NCBI GenBank assembly: GCA_002428735.1
Contig: DIXO01000015.1
Span: 13,884-43,155, forward strand
Source: Syntrophaceae bacterium UBA6078
GTDB lineage: Bacteria; Desulfobacterota; Syntrophia; Syntrophales; UBA2210
Direction of reading: 5' to 3'
Length of the DNA stretch: 29,272 bases
Part shown: one piece after another, positions 1 through 8,522 of the stretch
Position numbering within the stretch: the first letter of the stretch is position 1
Layout: each line of letters begins with the position of its first letter
Notes under the pieces: model-generated
Told to the model about the DNA's origin: nothing
The model's input: only the letters and a program-made list of their open reading frames with translations
The model's database searches: none
Position numbers and translations under genes: made by a program

Positions 1-941
1 AAAAAGGGTATGAAGTCCATGGAATGGTGAGAAAGTCGGCAACCGGGAATACCCGGAACATCGATCACCTGATCAATGATGGCGATGTGTTCAACCGCCG
101 GTTCTTCCTGCACCGGGGTGACCTGGCGGATCCGACCTCACTGTACCGTATCATCAGTACGGTCAGGCCTCGAGAGATATACAACGAGGCCGACCAGGAT
201 CATGTGAGCTGGAGCTTCGATATGGTCGGGTACTCGGCTGACATCACGGGGGCGGCGGTTGGCCGGATACTGGAAATCATAAAGCAGGTCGATCCCTCCA
301 TACGCTTCTTCCAGCCGTGCACCTCGAACATGTTCGGCAGGACCGACACCGTTCCCCAGACTGAGACGACCCCTTTCAATCCTCAGAGCACGTACGCCTG
401 CGCCAAGGTGTTCGCCTACTACCTGACGCGGTATTACCGCGAGGCCTTCGGCATATTCGCCTCGACCGGGATCCTCTATAACCATGAATCTCCGAGGAGA
501 ACGGAGGAGTACGTGACGCGCAAGATAACGAGGTCCGTGGCGCGGATAGCCTGCGGAAAACAGGACCGGCTGACCCTCGGGGACTTGAGCGCCCGGATCG
601 ACTGGGGATACTCGAGGGAGTACATGGAGACGGCATGGAAGATACTCCAACTCGACCAGCCGGACGATTTCATCATTGCCACGGGGGAGGCGCACTCGGT
701 GAAGGAATTCGTCGACGAGACCTTCGCGGCGGCCGGTCTGAAGGCGGTGGACTATGTCGATTCCGACCGGCGCCTTTTTCGGCCGACAAAGACGAGCGAG
801 CTTGTCGGTGACATTAGCAAGGCACGGAAGGCATTCGGGTTTGACCCGCGGGTGAGATTCAAGGAGTTGATCAAGATCATGCTGGAAGCGGACATCGAGA
901 AGGAGAGGACTGCCGGTTCTAACAATCGGAGCGAGCGATGA
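1..941 (+). CDS. GDP-mannose 4,6-dehydratase-like SDR, 5'-partial
   Basis: The reading frame is open to the left edge: codons before the first ATG (24) read KGYEVHG, the typical GMD sequence after the Rossmann glycine motif. The N-terminal GxxGxxG is therefore outside the window and the gene is partial. Numbering from the ATG at 24, YxxxK is Y124-K128. The GMD hallmarks NHESPRR, VTRKIT, a DWGYSREYMETAW stretch and IATGE follow. Family members convert GDP-mannose to GDP-4-keto-6-deoxymannose in the cytoplasm using bound NADP. Two departures are visible. The usual YNLAAQSHV-type segment reads YNEADQDHV, and the catalytic Thr-Ser-Glu reads T100-S101-N102 (Asn codon at 327-329). Loss of the Glu makes ordinary 4,6-dehydration doubtful, so it may be an epimerase or reductase of the same fold. 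It overlaps the next gene by ATGA. Confidence 0.82.
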   Translation, partial: KGYEVHGMVRKSATGNTRNIDHLINDGDVFNRRFFLHRGDLADPTSLYRIISTVRPREIYNEADQDHVSWSFDMVGYSADITGAAVGRILEIIKQVDPSIRFFQPCTSNMFGRTDTVPQTETTPFNPQSTYACAKVFAYYLTRYYREAFGIFASTGILYNHESPRRTEEYVTRKITRSVARIACGKQDRLTLGDLSARIDWGYSREYMETAWKILQLDQPDDFIIATGEAHSVKEFVDETFAAAGLKAVDYVDSDRRLFRPTKTSELVGDISKARKAFGFDPRVRFKELIKIMLEADIEKERTAGSNNRSER

Positions 942-2506
942 ATGAAGACCGCTTCGAACAGGCTGTTCGCCTCTCTCACTCCTTGGGTGAGACGAGGATA
1001 GGGCCCCGGACCCTCTTCGACGGGTTGCGTTTCGGTCAGGAGATATCTCTCTGGCAGGTCGTAGCGCCGTATCTGGCGCTGTACCGGTTTCCGCTCCTGT
1101 TTTCGAATGGCGGCGGCAGTCCCTGGCGCGAACGGCTGCGGTACGCCGTGCGGCCGTACCGAGGACTGGCCGCCCGCTTCAGAGATTCCGTTATTTCACC
1201 ACCCCGCCGCACTGCCGCAGCCTGCGAACAGTGGCCGGAGGAAGGAGGACGGACGATCCTTTTCCTGGGGTTTGTCCCTACCTTCTATCGCGACGTGTTG
1301 CGTCCCGTGGCCGAAGCCCTTGCCGCGCGGGAAAGCATGCGGGCGGTTGTCATCGGAGAGGGACGGAATATGCCACCAGGCATTCCCGACAACGGAAGCG
1401 TCCGGTTCCAATCCCTGTGGGACCATTGGGATACCGCTGTGGACGCCTCGGCGCGGCTGATGGCCAGCCGTCTGAGGATTTTTCAGAAGTCGTTTTTTCA
1501 TAATGGTTGGGATAAACTGATGAGAAACTCGGTCGGCACAGGGGACGCCTTCGGCCTGACGAGTGAGTTTCGATGGCTGTTCCGGCGCGAGTTCAGACGT
1601 TTGATTCCTCAGGCGGCGGTTGCCGAACATATTCTGCAGAGACACCGCCCTTCATTGATCGTCTCCGCGGACGATGCCGATCAGCGGTGTCGAATATATT
1701 CTCTCCTTGCCCGGGAGAAAGGTATTCCATCCCTCCTCGTGCAGCAGGGCCTTACGGAAAGAAAATACCCGGAGTGGAAATTTTTCTCCCAGACCGCCGT
1801 GGCCGCCATGGGGTCACGCTCGCGTGATGTTATGATCGCGCAGGGGGTGCCGCCCGAAAAGATCGCGCTCACGGGGCACCCCGGATTCGATAGTCTTGCC
1901 CTGCCGGAGCCGGACCTGCGCGCCCGGGTGCGCGCGGACATGGAATTGTCGCAGGGACGAAAGATGATTCTCCTCGTCTCGCAGCCGTACTATGCGGGTG
2001 TATTCAATACACCTCATATTCGGCGGGAGATGCTGCGGGGAATCATTCGGGCCTGCGGTTCCCTGGAAGATGTGATACTTGCGGTCAAGCCGCACCCAGG
2101 GGAGGACTCGCGGGAACTCAAGGAATTGATCGGTACAGCGTCCAACATCGTGATGGTCGATCGAACGATGGATATCGTTCCCCTGGTAAAGGCGTGCGAT
2201 GTAGTGATCACCTTTTTCTCGACGGTGGCCCTTCAGGCTCTTTACGCTGGGCGGCCCGTTGTTAACGTCGCTTTTCCGGGGAGCGGGGGACAGACCCTCT
2301 ACGAAGAAAGCGGCGCGACCTGGGTGGCCCGATCGACAAACGAAATCATCGCGCATATCCGGACACTGACTGGAAAAAACACCAACCAGGCAATCGCGAG
2401 TCGTGAAGAAGCCCGAGAGCGGTTCCTGCGTGAAATGGTCTATCTGCCCGACGGACGGGCGACCGAACGTGTCGTGAGGCTTGCTCTGGATATGCTCGGT
2501 GGGTAA
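938..2506 (+). CDS. GT-B-fold transferase, CDP-glycerophosphotransferase/capsule-type
   Basis: A 522-residue soluble protein with no clear signal peptide. The C-terminal half looks like the donor domain of GT-B enzymes related to CDP-glycerol glycerophosphotransferases and UDP-GlcNAc 2-epimerase-fold transferases. It has a KPHPGED motif near residue 385, then a VDRTMDIVPLVKACDVV segment and FFSTVALQALYAGRPVV near 430-445, the usual donor-phosphate region with a Ser/Thr turn. Residues 1-100 are not recognisable. It probably transfers a sugar or polyol phosphate to a lipid-linked glycan on the cytoplasmic side. The start ATG (938) overlaps the upstream stop, so the two genes are translationally coupled. 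The exact substrate cannot be read from the sequence. Confidence 0.65.
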   Translation: MNEDRFEQAVRLSHSLGETRIGPRTLFDGLRFGQEISLWQVVAPYLALYRFPLLFSNGGGSPWRERLRYAVRPYRGLAARFRDSVISPPRRTAAACEQWPEEGGRTILFLGFVPTFYRDVLRPVAEALAARESMRAVVIGEGRNMPPGIPDNGSVRFQSLWDHWDTAVDASARLMASRLRIFQKSFFHNGWDKLMRNSVGTGDAFGLTSEFRWLFRREFRRLIPQAAVAEHILQRHRPSLIVSADDADQRCRIYSLLAREKGIPSLLVQQGLTERKYPEWKFFSQTAVAAMGSRSRDVMIAQGVPPEKIALTGHPGFDSLALPEPDLRARVRADMELSQGRKMILLVSQPYYAGVFNTPHIRREMLRGIIRACGSLEDVILAVKPHPGEDSRELKELIGTASNIVMVDRTMDIVPLVKACDVVITFFSTVALQALYAGRPVVNVAFPGSGGQTLYEESGATWVARSTNEIIAHIRTLTGKNTNQAIASREEARERFLREMVYLPDGRATERVVRLALDMLGG

Positions 2507-2515
2507 GAAGGTTGC

Positions 2516-4027
2516 ATGGCGGATATTCTGAAAGATAGGCTGCCTTTTTTAACGAAAGAAGTCGGGCTGCAGGGACTTCTACTTGCAGCCGGGGTATCGG
2601 TATCGCTGGGAGCGGCCTTTCTGGTGGATCCTTCCGATCCCAAAGAGCTGTTTGCGCTGGTGCTGCTGCCGGCGGCCGGTTTTCTGGCCCTGGCGGCGCC
2701 TTCGTCGCGAAGAATTTGGATCCCGGTATTGATCGGTTTGATGGTCATCAGGGATTTCAATCTGGGGTCTCTGTTCGGCGGAGCGGCAACCCTCAAGGTA
2801 GGCGACATCTTCATCGCATATCTTTTTATCCTCTGGCTCCTGGGTCATGTTTTCATAAAAGACTCTGTCCAATTTCTGAGGTCCGGCCTGGACCTGTGCA
2901 TCGTTCTCTTCATCCTTTTCCATTTCTGTTCCCTCCTCTGGTCGACCGACCTGGAGTTTGGCCTTTTAAGATGCATGAAACTGGTGCGCAATTTTCTCTT
3001 TTACCTCATCATGCGGGAGCTGTTTATACGGGATTTCAGGGGGAGCTATGGGAGCCTGACGGTGTCGTATATCGTGACCGGTCTGCTGCTGCTGCTGGTT
3101 CATTTTTCCGTGGTCTTCTCCGCGGGCGGCCTTTCGGACTTGCTGTCGCTGGTGCACACGAAGAAGGCGGCCCTGACGTCCATCGATCTCGGGGCCTTGA
3201 GGGTGCGAGGCACGGGGGGCGGATTTTTCATAACCGGCCCGTCCATGTGGTTCATGATCACGGGGACCGTCGCCTTCGGATCGATCATGCTGACCGGCTC
3301 CCGCCTGGCGAGGCGGCTGAAGGTTCTGCTGACGCTGACGATGTTTGCCGGCGCCGCGCTGGTTTTATCCCGGTCGACCTTTATGATGCTGGCCGGGCTG
3401 ATGCTGCTCCTCTTCCTGGGGAGCGTGTATCTGCGGTTTAAAAGCAACATAATCGCCATATCGACGATATTCTTTCTCTTTGCAGTGGCGGGAGCGGCGG
3501 CGGGGCTTGATAATATCTACCAGAAACGCTTTACGAATGCCTTCCGGGACGGCTCATGGACGCAACGGGTGGATCTTTACCTGCCGGCGATCGACGCCTT
3601 TCTGGGACACCCCGTGGCGGGGATCGGCGCCGGGAGCAACTATTCATGGCAGGCGAACTACCCTGAGATAGGACAAAATCAAACACGGATCGTGCACAGC
3701 ACGTACCTGCTGGTGCTGTCCGAGACGGGTGCGGTGGGATCGATCCTGTTTCTTGCAATGCTGTATTTTTGGATACGGTATCTCTGGGATTGTGTCCGGA
3801 ATCGCGGCTGCGAGCCCCGGGTCCGAAGCGCCTGCATGGCACTGCTGGCCTTCAGTATAAGCTACCTTATCTATATGTTGGCCGTGGGAGAATTTGAAGA
3901 TTTGGAACCCTGGCTGATAATGGCGATCGCTTCATCTGTCAGGAATCTGCAAGGATCAATCGATAACGGTGTCCTGCTTCCGTGTGCCGCACCTTCTGGA
4001 GAATATAAGAGAATTGAAAGAATCTAG
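2516..4027 (+). CDS. O-antigen ligase/polymerase-like membrane protein (WaaL/Wzy family)
   Basis: A 503-residue polytopic membrane protein with roughly ten or more hydrophobic helices. The family signature is a large periplasmic loop late in the protein: HPVAGIGAGSNY near residue 364, followed by IVHSTYLLVLSETG near 392. This matches the Wzy_C pattern (GxGxxx...HNxYLxxLxETG) of O-antigen ligases and polymerases. Such proteins act at the periplasmic face of the inner membrane, either polymerising repeat units or joining the finished glycan to lipid A-core or another acceptor; sequence alone does not separate the two. The start at 2516 has AAGAAGG just upstream and lies 9 bases after the previous stop. 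The neighbours are glycosyltransferases, as expected. Confidence 0.8.
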   Translation: MADILKDRLPFLTKEVGLQGLLLAAGVSVSLGAAFLVDPSDPKELFALVLLPAAGFLALAAPSSRRIWIPVLIGLMVIRDFNLGSLFGGAATLKVGDIFIAYLFILWLLGHVFIKDSVQFLRSGLDLCIVLFILFHFCSLLWSTDLEFGLLRCMKLVRNFLFYLIMRELFIRDFRGSYGSLTVSYIVTGLLLLLVHFSVVFSAGGLSDLLSLVHTKKAALTSIDLGALRVRGTGGGFFITGPSMWFMITGTVAFGSIMLTGSRLARRLKVLLTLTMFAGAALVLSRSTFMMLAGLMLLLFLGSVYLRFKSNIIAISTIFFLFAVAGAAAGLDNIYQKRFTNAFRDGSWTQRVDLYLPAIDAFLGHPVAGIGAGSNYSWQANYPEIGQNQTRIVHSTYLLVLSETGAVGSILFLAMLYFWIRYLWDCVRNRGCEPRVRSACMALLAFSISYLIYMLAVGEFEDLEPWLIMAIASSVRNLQGSIDNGVLLPCAAPSGEYKRIERI

Positions 4028-4034
4028 AATCTCC

Positions 4035-5528
4035 ATGGATTTAAGTTGGAACTCCAAAAGAGTGTATTTTCTCCTCTTACTGATCCTGCTCCTGGGAACC
4101 TTCCTGAGGTTATATCAATTGGGCGAAAAGAGTTTGTGGACGGATGAGCTGGTGGTGATGGAAAACGCCGCGAGCATTGTCGATGTCAAGTCGTTTCTCA
4201 CGCATACCCTCGATGACGATCTGCCACGTTTCTACTCCCTTATTTTTAAATTCTGGATGCATTTCGGCAAGTCGGAATTCACGATGCGGGTCCTTTCCGT
4301 CATATTCGGATGCCTGTCCATCCTGGTCGTCTATGCCCTTTCCCGACTGTTCTTTGACACGAAGACGTCCCTGTCCGCCGCGTTCCTGACCGCCATCTCT
4401 CCGTTCCTTTTGCTCTACGATCGCGAGATCAGGATGTACTCTCTGTTTGCGCTTTTCTCGCTGTTGTCTACATATCTCTTTATCCGTTCGCTGAGGGAAA
4501 ACAATAAAACATTATGGGGGCTTTATGCCCTTGTGAATGTCCTGAACATCTACACCCATTATTACGCCTTCCTGGTGTTGGGGGTCCAGTGGCTCTTTGT
4601 CATGGTTCGTTTCAGAGATTATAAACGGATGCTCACGCCATGGATCGCGGTGAACGGAATCATAGCCCTCACATTCGCGATCCGGCTTCCGGCTTTTATT
4701 CAGGACGTGGTGTACTTCGCTCCCTGGGCGATACCGAGAGAGCGGTTCCCCTTTGTGTTCGGGAAACATGTTGTCGAATTCTTCTATATCCTTTTTTCTT
4801 TTTCTGCGGGGCAGACCATACTGCCTTGGAATCCGGTTGCTGTCTTGGTCTGCCTTGCCGTGCTTGTCTGTTTTATCTTCTCGGTGAAAAAGGGATTTCC
4901 CTTTTCTGTGGACGCGCTGTACCTGGTTTTGCTGATTTTCATTCCGATGGTAATCGGGATCGTATTCAGAATCTCCATGCCGCGGTACTTTATCTTTGCG
5001 GCGCCCGTCTTCTTTATACTTATCGCACGGGGATTCTGGCTTCTTCCGAAAAAAATGATGGTTGCAACTGCCTTGATCATAATCACGGGCTGGAGTTACG
5101 GAATCGCTAATTATTACCAGGATAAACAGTTTCATATCATGGCTCATGTCGATCCCTGGCGGAAGGTGGGCCGGTTCCTGGAAGGGAATGTCACGGAGGA
5201 TGCGCAGATAGTGGTGATCGGTATTGGGGTTGTCCCCCTGCGCCATTACTATAGAGACTCCCTCTCGGGCTTTTCCGGGGAAGATCTGATCGCCAGAGTG
5301 CGGAAACTGGACGAGGCCGGAACAGGGAAGATCTGGCTAGTCTATACCTATCATGAGGAATATGAAAACTGGCTGAAAGCGCGCGATATCCTGAATGAAA
5401 ACTACCGGTTGTCTATGGAGAAGACATGGGTGGACGATCCGGATTTCGCGTTGAAGAAGAAATTGTTCAGGAGAAATTTCGCCCCCTACCGTATTGCGAC
5501 CGCGCTTTACGAAAGGGAAAACAAATAA
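4035..5528 (+). CDS. GT39-family membrane glycosyltransferase (ArnT/PMT-like)
   Basis: A 497-residue multi-spanning protein. After the first helix comes the GT39 first-loop signature with acidic residues (LWTDE, D37-E38), which in ArnT/PMT relatives is the catalytic/metal site facing the periplasm. Further signatures are SPFLLLYDREIRMYSL and THYYAFLVL; the C-terminal ~110 residues are a soluble periplasmic domain. These enzymes use polyprenyl-phosphate sugars as donors. The ATG at 4035 is preferred over a GTG at 3969, which would force a 59-base overlap with the upstream gene and add 22 non-hydrophobic residues before the first helix. The ribosome binding site at 4035 is weak, so coupling to the upstream gene (stop at 4025-4027) is likely. 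Donor and acceptor are unknown. Confidence 0.8.
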   Translation: MDLSWNSKRVYFLLLLILLLGTFLRLYQLGEKSLWTDELVVMENAASIVDVKSFLTHTLDDDLPRFYSLIFKFWMHFGKSEFTMRVLSVIFGCLSILVVYALSRLFFDTKTSLSAAFLTAISPFLLLYDREIRMYSLFALFSLLSTYLFIRSLRENNKTLWGLYALVNVLNIYTHYYAFLVLGVQWLFVMVRFRDYKRMLTPWIAVNGIIALTFAIRLPAFIQDVVYFAPWAIPRERFPFVFGKHVVEFFYILFSFSAGQTILPWNPVAVLVCLAVLVCFIFSVKKGFPFSVDALYLVLLIFIPMVIGIVFRISMPRYFIFAAPVFFILIARGFWLLPKKMMVATALIIITGWSYGIANYYQDKQFHIMAHVDPWRKVGRFLEGNVTEDAQIVVIGIGVVPLRHYYRDSLSGFSGEDLIARVRKLDEAGTGKIWLVYTYHEEYENWLKARDILNENYRLSMEKTWVDDPDFALKKKLFRRNFAPYRIATALYERENK

Positions 5529-5540
5529 AATTTTTGTTCA

Positions 5541-5545
5541 AGGGG
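5541..5545 (+). promoter_or_regulatory. Ribosome binding site for the aminotransferase at 5554
   Basis: AGGGG eight bases before ATG 5554. It fixes the start there rather than at an upstream in-frame TTG (5494) that lies inside the preceding gene. Confidence 0.6.
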
Positions 5546-5553
5546 CAGTGGAC

Positions 5554-6657
5554 ATGACGATCGAATTTTTTAACACACACATATCACCCCAAGCTATCAA
5601 GATGGCATCGGAGGTGCTGAAAGCTACCTTTGTCAGTGAAGGAGAGATAGTCAGGGAGTTTGAAACGGCGCTGGGGCGAAGACTGGGGCTGTACAACCCG
5701 GTAGCTCTTAACAGTGGAACATCGGCGCTCCATCTTGCGCTGGTCTTGGCCGGCGTGGGGGAGGGTGATGAAGTAATCCTGCCACCGCAAACCTTCATCG
5801 CGACAGGCCTGGTTGTTCTCATGCAGAGAGCCAAACCAGTTTTCGCGGACATTCAATACGATACGGGAAATATCGATCCCCTTTCGATAGAGTCCAGAGT
5901 TACCGAGCGGACCAGAGCCATCATGCCTGTCCACTGGGGCGGATATCCGTGCGACATGGATGAGATACATGCGATAGCGAAACGGAACGGCATCGTCGTT
6001 ATCGAAGACGCCGCCCACGCCTTGGGGGCAACGTATAAGGATAAAACGATAGGCGCCATCTCGGATTTTACGGCTTTTTCATTTCAGGCGATAAAGCATC
6101 TTACTACCGGGGATGGAGGGGCATTGTGCTGTTTGGATGATGCCGATTACCATGATGCGGTAACGAGACGTTGGTTCGGAATTGACCGTACTAACAGCAC
6201 TCCCTCCATACTGGGTGAGCGGGAATACGATGCCAGCGTTGTGGGATATAAGTATCACATGAACAACCTCGCCGCCGCCGTTGGCCTGGGAAATCTTGAA
6301 GATTTCCCCCGGAACCTGGGGCGCAGGCGGGAGACAGCTTCGCGGTATCGGAAAGAACTTGCCCCTGTTCCCGGATTGCAGTTGCTGGGCTATAAAGACG
6401 ACAGAGAGAGTGCATACTGGCTTTTTACTGTTTTAGTGGAACGAAGGATCGATTTCATCAGAAAACTGCAAACTCATGGCATCCCTGCTTCGGTGGTGCA
6501 CCTGAGAATAGATGATAACTCTGTCTTTGGTGGCATCACCCCTGGTTTGACGAATCAGGAACGCTTCAACAAGGATCAAGTGGCAATCCCGGTACACAGT
6601 GGATTGACCGACGAGGAAGTGTCGCAGATCATTTTCTGCATAAAAAGTGGTTGGTAA
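5554..6657 (+). CDS. DegT/DnrJ/EryC1/StrS nucleotide-sugar aminotransferase
   Basis: A 367-residue PLP enzyme of the sugar aminotransferase family. Visible signatures are LNSGTSALHLAL (cofactor phosphate region), the EDAAHALGATY motif holding the pyridine-N Asp, and FSFQAIKHLTTGDGGAL containing the Schiff-base lysine. Because the lysine is kept (contrast the His in the 12074 protein), it is an aminotransferase and not a 3-dehydratase. It would transfer an amino group, normally from glutamate, onto a 4-keto or 3-keto nucleotide sugar in the cytoplasm. A GDP-perosamine-type reaction on the product of the first gene's pathway is plausible, with the GNAT acyltransferase directly after it acylating the new amine; both are inference. 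The gene lies 3 bases before the GNAT gene. Confidence 0.88.
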   Translation: MTIEFFNTHISPQAIKMASEVLKATFVSEGEIVREFETALGRRLGLYNPVALNSGTSALHLALVLAGVGEGDEVILPPQTFIATGLVVLMQRAKPVFADIQYDTGNIDPLSIESRVTERTRAIMPVHWGGYPCDMDEIHAIAKRNGIVVIEDAAHALGATYKDKTIGAISDFTAFSFQAIKHLTTGDGGALCCLDDADYHDAVTRRWFGIDRTNSTPSILGEREYDASVVGYKYHMNNLAAAVGLGNLEDFPRNLGRRRETASRYRKELAPVPGLQLLGYKDDRESAYWLFTVLVERRIDFIRKLQTHGIPASVVHLRIDDNSVFGGITPGLTNQERFNKDQVAIPVHSGLTDEEVSQIIFCIKSGW

Positions 6658-6660
6658 AAA

Positions 6661-7563
6661 ATGTCCGGTACCATCAATTTCAGGCAGGCGATCCCATCGG
6701 ACATCCCTCGATTGATTGATCTGATGAATTCGCAGTATGTGAGAAAAAAGGGAGAAGCCTACTTCCTCTGGCAGTATTTCAACGCATACTATCCGACAGT
6801 GTTGTTCTGTGCCTTCGATAAGACACAGTTAGTGGGAATGTTTGGTTTTCAGAGGCGGCAGTTGCTCAATGGAGCGACTGTCGGACAAGCGATAGACATG
6901 CTTGTGGCTCATGACTTCAGGAAACAAGGGGTATTTAAAACCCTTGCCGGTCTGGCAACGCAATCATTTCGTGGTTGCGATTTGCTGTGTGTGTTCTCGA
7001 ATCTGAACGGGAAGAGGGTGGTTGAAAAAGCCCTGGGGTGGAAAACAATCGGAGCGATTACCACGATGTGTGGAGAGCCCTGCACGCTGGAGGCCGCATC
7101 ATCAAGTAGCTTCGAATCTCCACGGACGGAACGGAGACAATCACCCGTTCGATTCTTATACAATGATGCTATCCGGAAATGGAGATTTGATGCGCACCCC
7201 GATTATGAATACCGTTACGCTTACATTGGGGATGAAATGTTTGCTGTGACAAAGGTCTTTACCGATCCCGTTGATGGTAAGAGATTCGGCGATATTGTTG
7301 AATTTGAATGTGATCTCGACAACGGGGTCTCTCTGAGAAACGTGTTGCTACAGGCAAGTCGGTATCTGGAGCGACAAGGCGTCGAAAAGATAGCTCTTTG
7401 GGGATCACCTCATACACCGGTATATGACATAGCGCTGGAGTTGGGATTCAGGGAGGCACGACAGGAGCGCTTTTTATGCGTGCATGTCTTGAACGATCGC
7501 TACAATTACCTTGCCGATTTCTCCCGCTGGCATCTTGTCCAGGCGGATTCGGAGATTTTTTAG
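6661..7563 (+). CDS. GNAT-family N-acyltransferase, two-lobed
   Basis: A 300-residue protein. Residues ~4-130 form a GNAT domain: FRQAIPSDIPRLIDLM at the N-terminus, a central VGQAIDMLVAHDFRKQGVFKTL strand/loop equivalent to the acetyl-CoA pyrophosphate loop, then NLNGKRVVEKALGW. Residues ~150-300 look like a second, degenerate GNAT-like lobe ending with a short AALELGF-type helix (here ALELGFREARQ). The canonical RxxGxG/A loop reads RKQGVF, which is a slight departure. Its position directly after a sugar aminotransferase suggests that it acylates the amino sugar from acetyl-CoA or another acyl-CoA. The acyl group cannot be told from the sequence. The stop codon (7561-7563) lies inside the next gene's ribosome binding site region. 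Confidence 0.75.
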   Translation: MSGTINFRQAIPSDIPRLIDLMNSQYVRKKGEAYFLWQYFNAYYPTVLFCAFDKTQLVGMFGFQRRQLLNGATVGQAIDMLVAHDFRKQGVFKTLAGLATQSFRGCDLLCVFSNLNGKRVVEKALGWKTIGAITTMCGEPCTLEAASSSSFESPRTERRQSPVRFLYNDAIRKWRFDAHPDYEYRYAYIGDEMFAVTKVFTDPVDGKRFGDIVEFECDLDNGVSLRNVLLQASRYLERQGVEKIALWGSPHTPVYDIALELGFREARQERFLCVHVLNDRYNYLADFSRWHLVQADSEIF

Positions 7564-7569
7564 GAGAGG
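7562..7569 (+). promoter_or_regulatory. Ribosome binding site for the SDR at 7578
   Basis: AGGAGAGG overlaps the stop codon of the GNAT gene and sits eight bases before ATG 7578. It rules out the in-frame upstream start at 7476. Confidence 0.7.
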
Positions 7570-7577
7570 CAAAGACG

Positions 7578-8510
7578 ATGAAGATATTGGTTCTGGGAGG
7601 ACACGGATTTGTGGGGAGGAATGTGGCCGACGTGTTGCGGGAATTACGCCATGAGGTCACTTCTTTGTCCAGAAGGGATGGCCTTGACCTCACCGATTAC
7701 GAATCGACGGAAAAACATATTACTGATATTACCCCGGATCTCATAGTGAACTGTGCCGCGGAGGTTGGGAGCCTGAACTATGTCTCGATGAAGGCAGCGG
7801 ACATATTCGATGTGAATATGAGGATGTTGCTCAACCTCTATAAGGCGGTCAAGGTGGGAACTCCCGATGCGGTTATCTTCAACCCCGTTGCCAACTGCGC
7901 ATTCCCCGGGATTTCCGAAAAATACACGGAAAGTAACCTGTGGGATGGTTCCGTCCATCAATCAGTCTTTGCCTACGGAAATACTCGCAGGATGATGATT
8001 GTTCTCAGCGAAACATATTCGACGCAATATGGTCTTCGCTCCATCAATTTCTTTGTACCCAATATGTACGGTCCCTATGATTCGACCGATCCCAACAAGG
8101 CGCATGCCCTCAACGCGTTGATCGGTAAGGTTGTCAAGGCGCAGCGTGAAGGTTTGGGACAGCTGGAAGTGTGGGGGAGCGGCGGCGCCATACGGGAATG
8201 GCTGTATGCCCCCGATTGTGCCAGGATCTTTCTCCAGACGGCGGAGAGACTGGATGAATACGGGTGGGATGAACCTATTAATATCGGACAGAATTACGGT
8301 CTCAGCGTCCGAGAACTGATCAATATCATTGTGAGAGAAGCCCGCTACGAAGGAGCAATCGTGTGGAACCGGTCCATGCCCGATGGCGCTCCGAAAAAAG
8401 TCATGGATGATACACGATTTCATAAACAGTTTCCCGGATTCATATTCACGGATCTGGTGGCCGGTATCCGTGAAACAATACGGTACTACGAGTCGATATA
8501 CCCCTTTTAA
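7578..8510 (+). CDS. GDP-L-fucose synthase-like NAD-dependent epimerase/reductase
   Basis: A 310-residue SDR. The N-terminal Rossmann motif is GGHGFVG (residues 7-13). NCAAEVGSLNYV matches the GDP-fucose synthase NxAAxVGGI segment, and PNMYGPYDSTDP matches its NLYGPxDNF. The cysteine used for 3,5-epimerisation in that family appears to be C107. In contrast the Ser-Tyr-Lys set appears as A105-Y133-R137: the Lys is Arg and the Ser two residues before the Cys is Ala. Classical members convert GDP-4-keto-6-deoxymannose to GDP-fucose. The altered residues suggest a distinct subfamily acting as an epimerase, reductase or dehydratase on a related nucleotide sugar. The YGNTRR form may be fixed across that subfamily. 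A strong ribosome binding site (7562-7569) sets the start. Confidence 0.78.
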   Translation: MKILVLGGHGFVGRNVADVLRELRHEVTSLSRRDGLDLTDYESTEKHITDITPDLIVNCAAEVGSLNYVSMKAADIFDVNMRMLLNLYKAVKVGTPDAVIFNPVANCAFPGISEKYTESNLWDGSVHQSVFAYGNTRRMMIVLSETYSTQYGLRSINFFVPNMYGPYDSTDPNKAHALNALIGKVVKAQREGLGQLEVWGSGGAIREWLYAPDCARIFLQTAERLDEYGWDEPINIGQNYGLSVRELINIIVREARYEGAIVWNRSMPDGAPKKVMDDTRFHKQFPGFIFTDLVAGIRETIRYYESIYPF

Positions 8511-8522
8511 GAAGGAACCGTT

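Noticed and set aside
3969..4034. GTG start giving a longer GT39 protein
   Set aside because: It overlaps the upstream gene by 59 bases and adds 22 residues lacking the expected hydrophobic start; ATG 4035 lies just after the upstream stop.
7476..7577. Longer start for the SDR at 7578
   Set aside because: The added residues fall inside the GNAT gene in another frame and precede the conserved KILVLGGHGFVG start; a good ribosome binding site lies before 7578.
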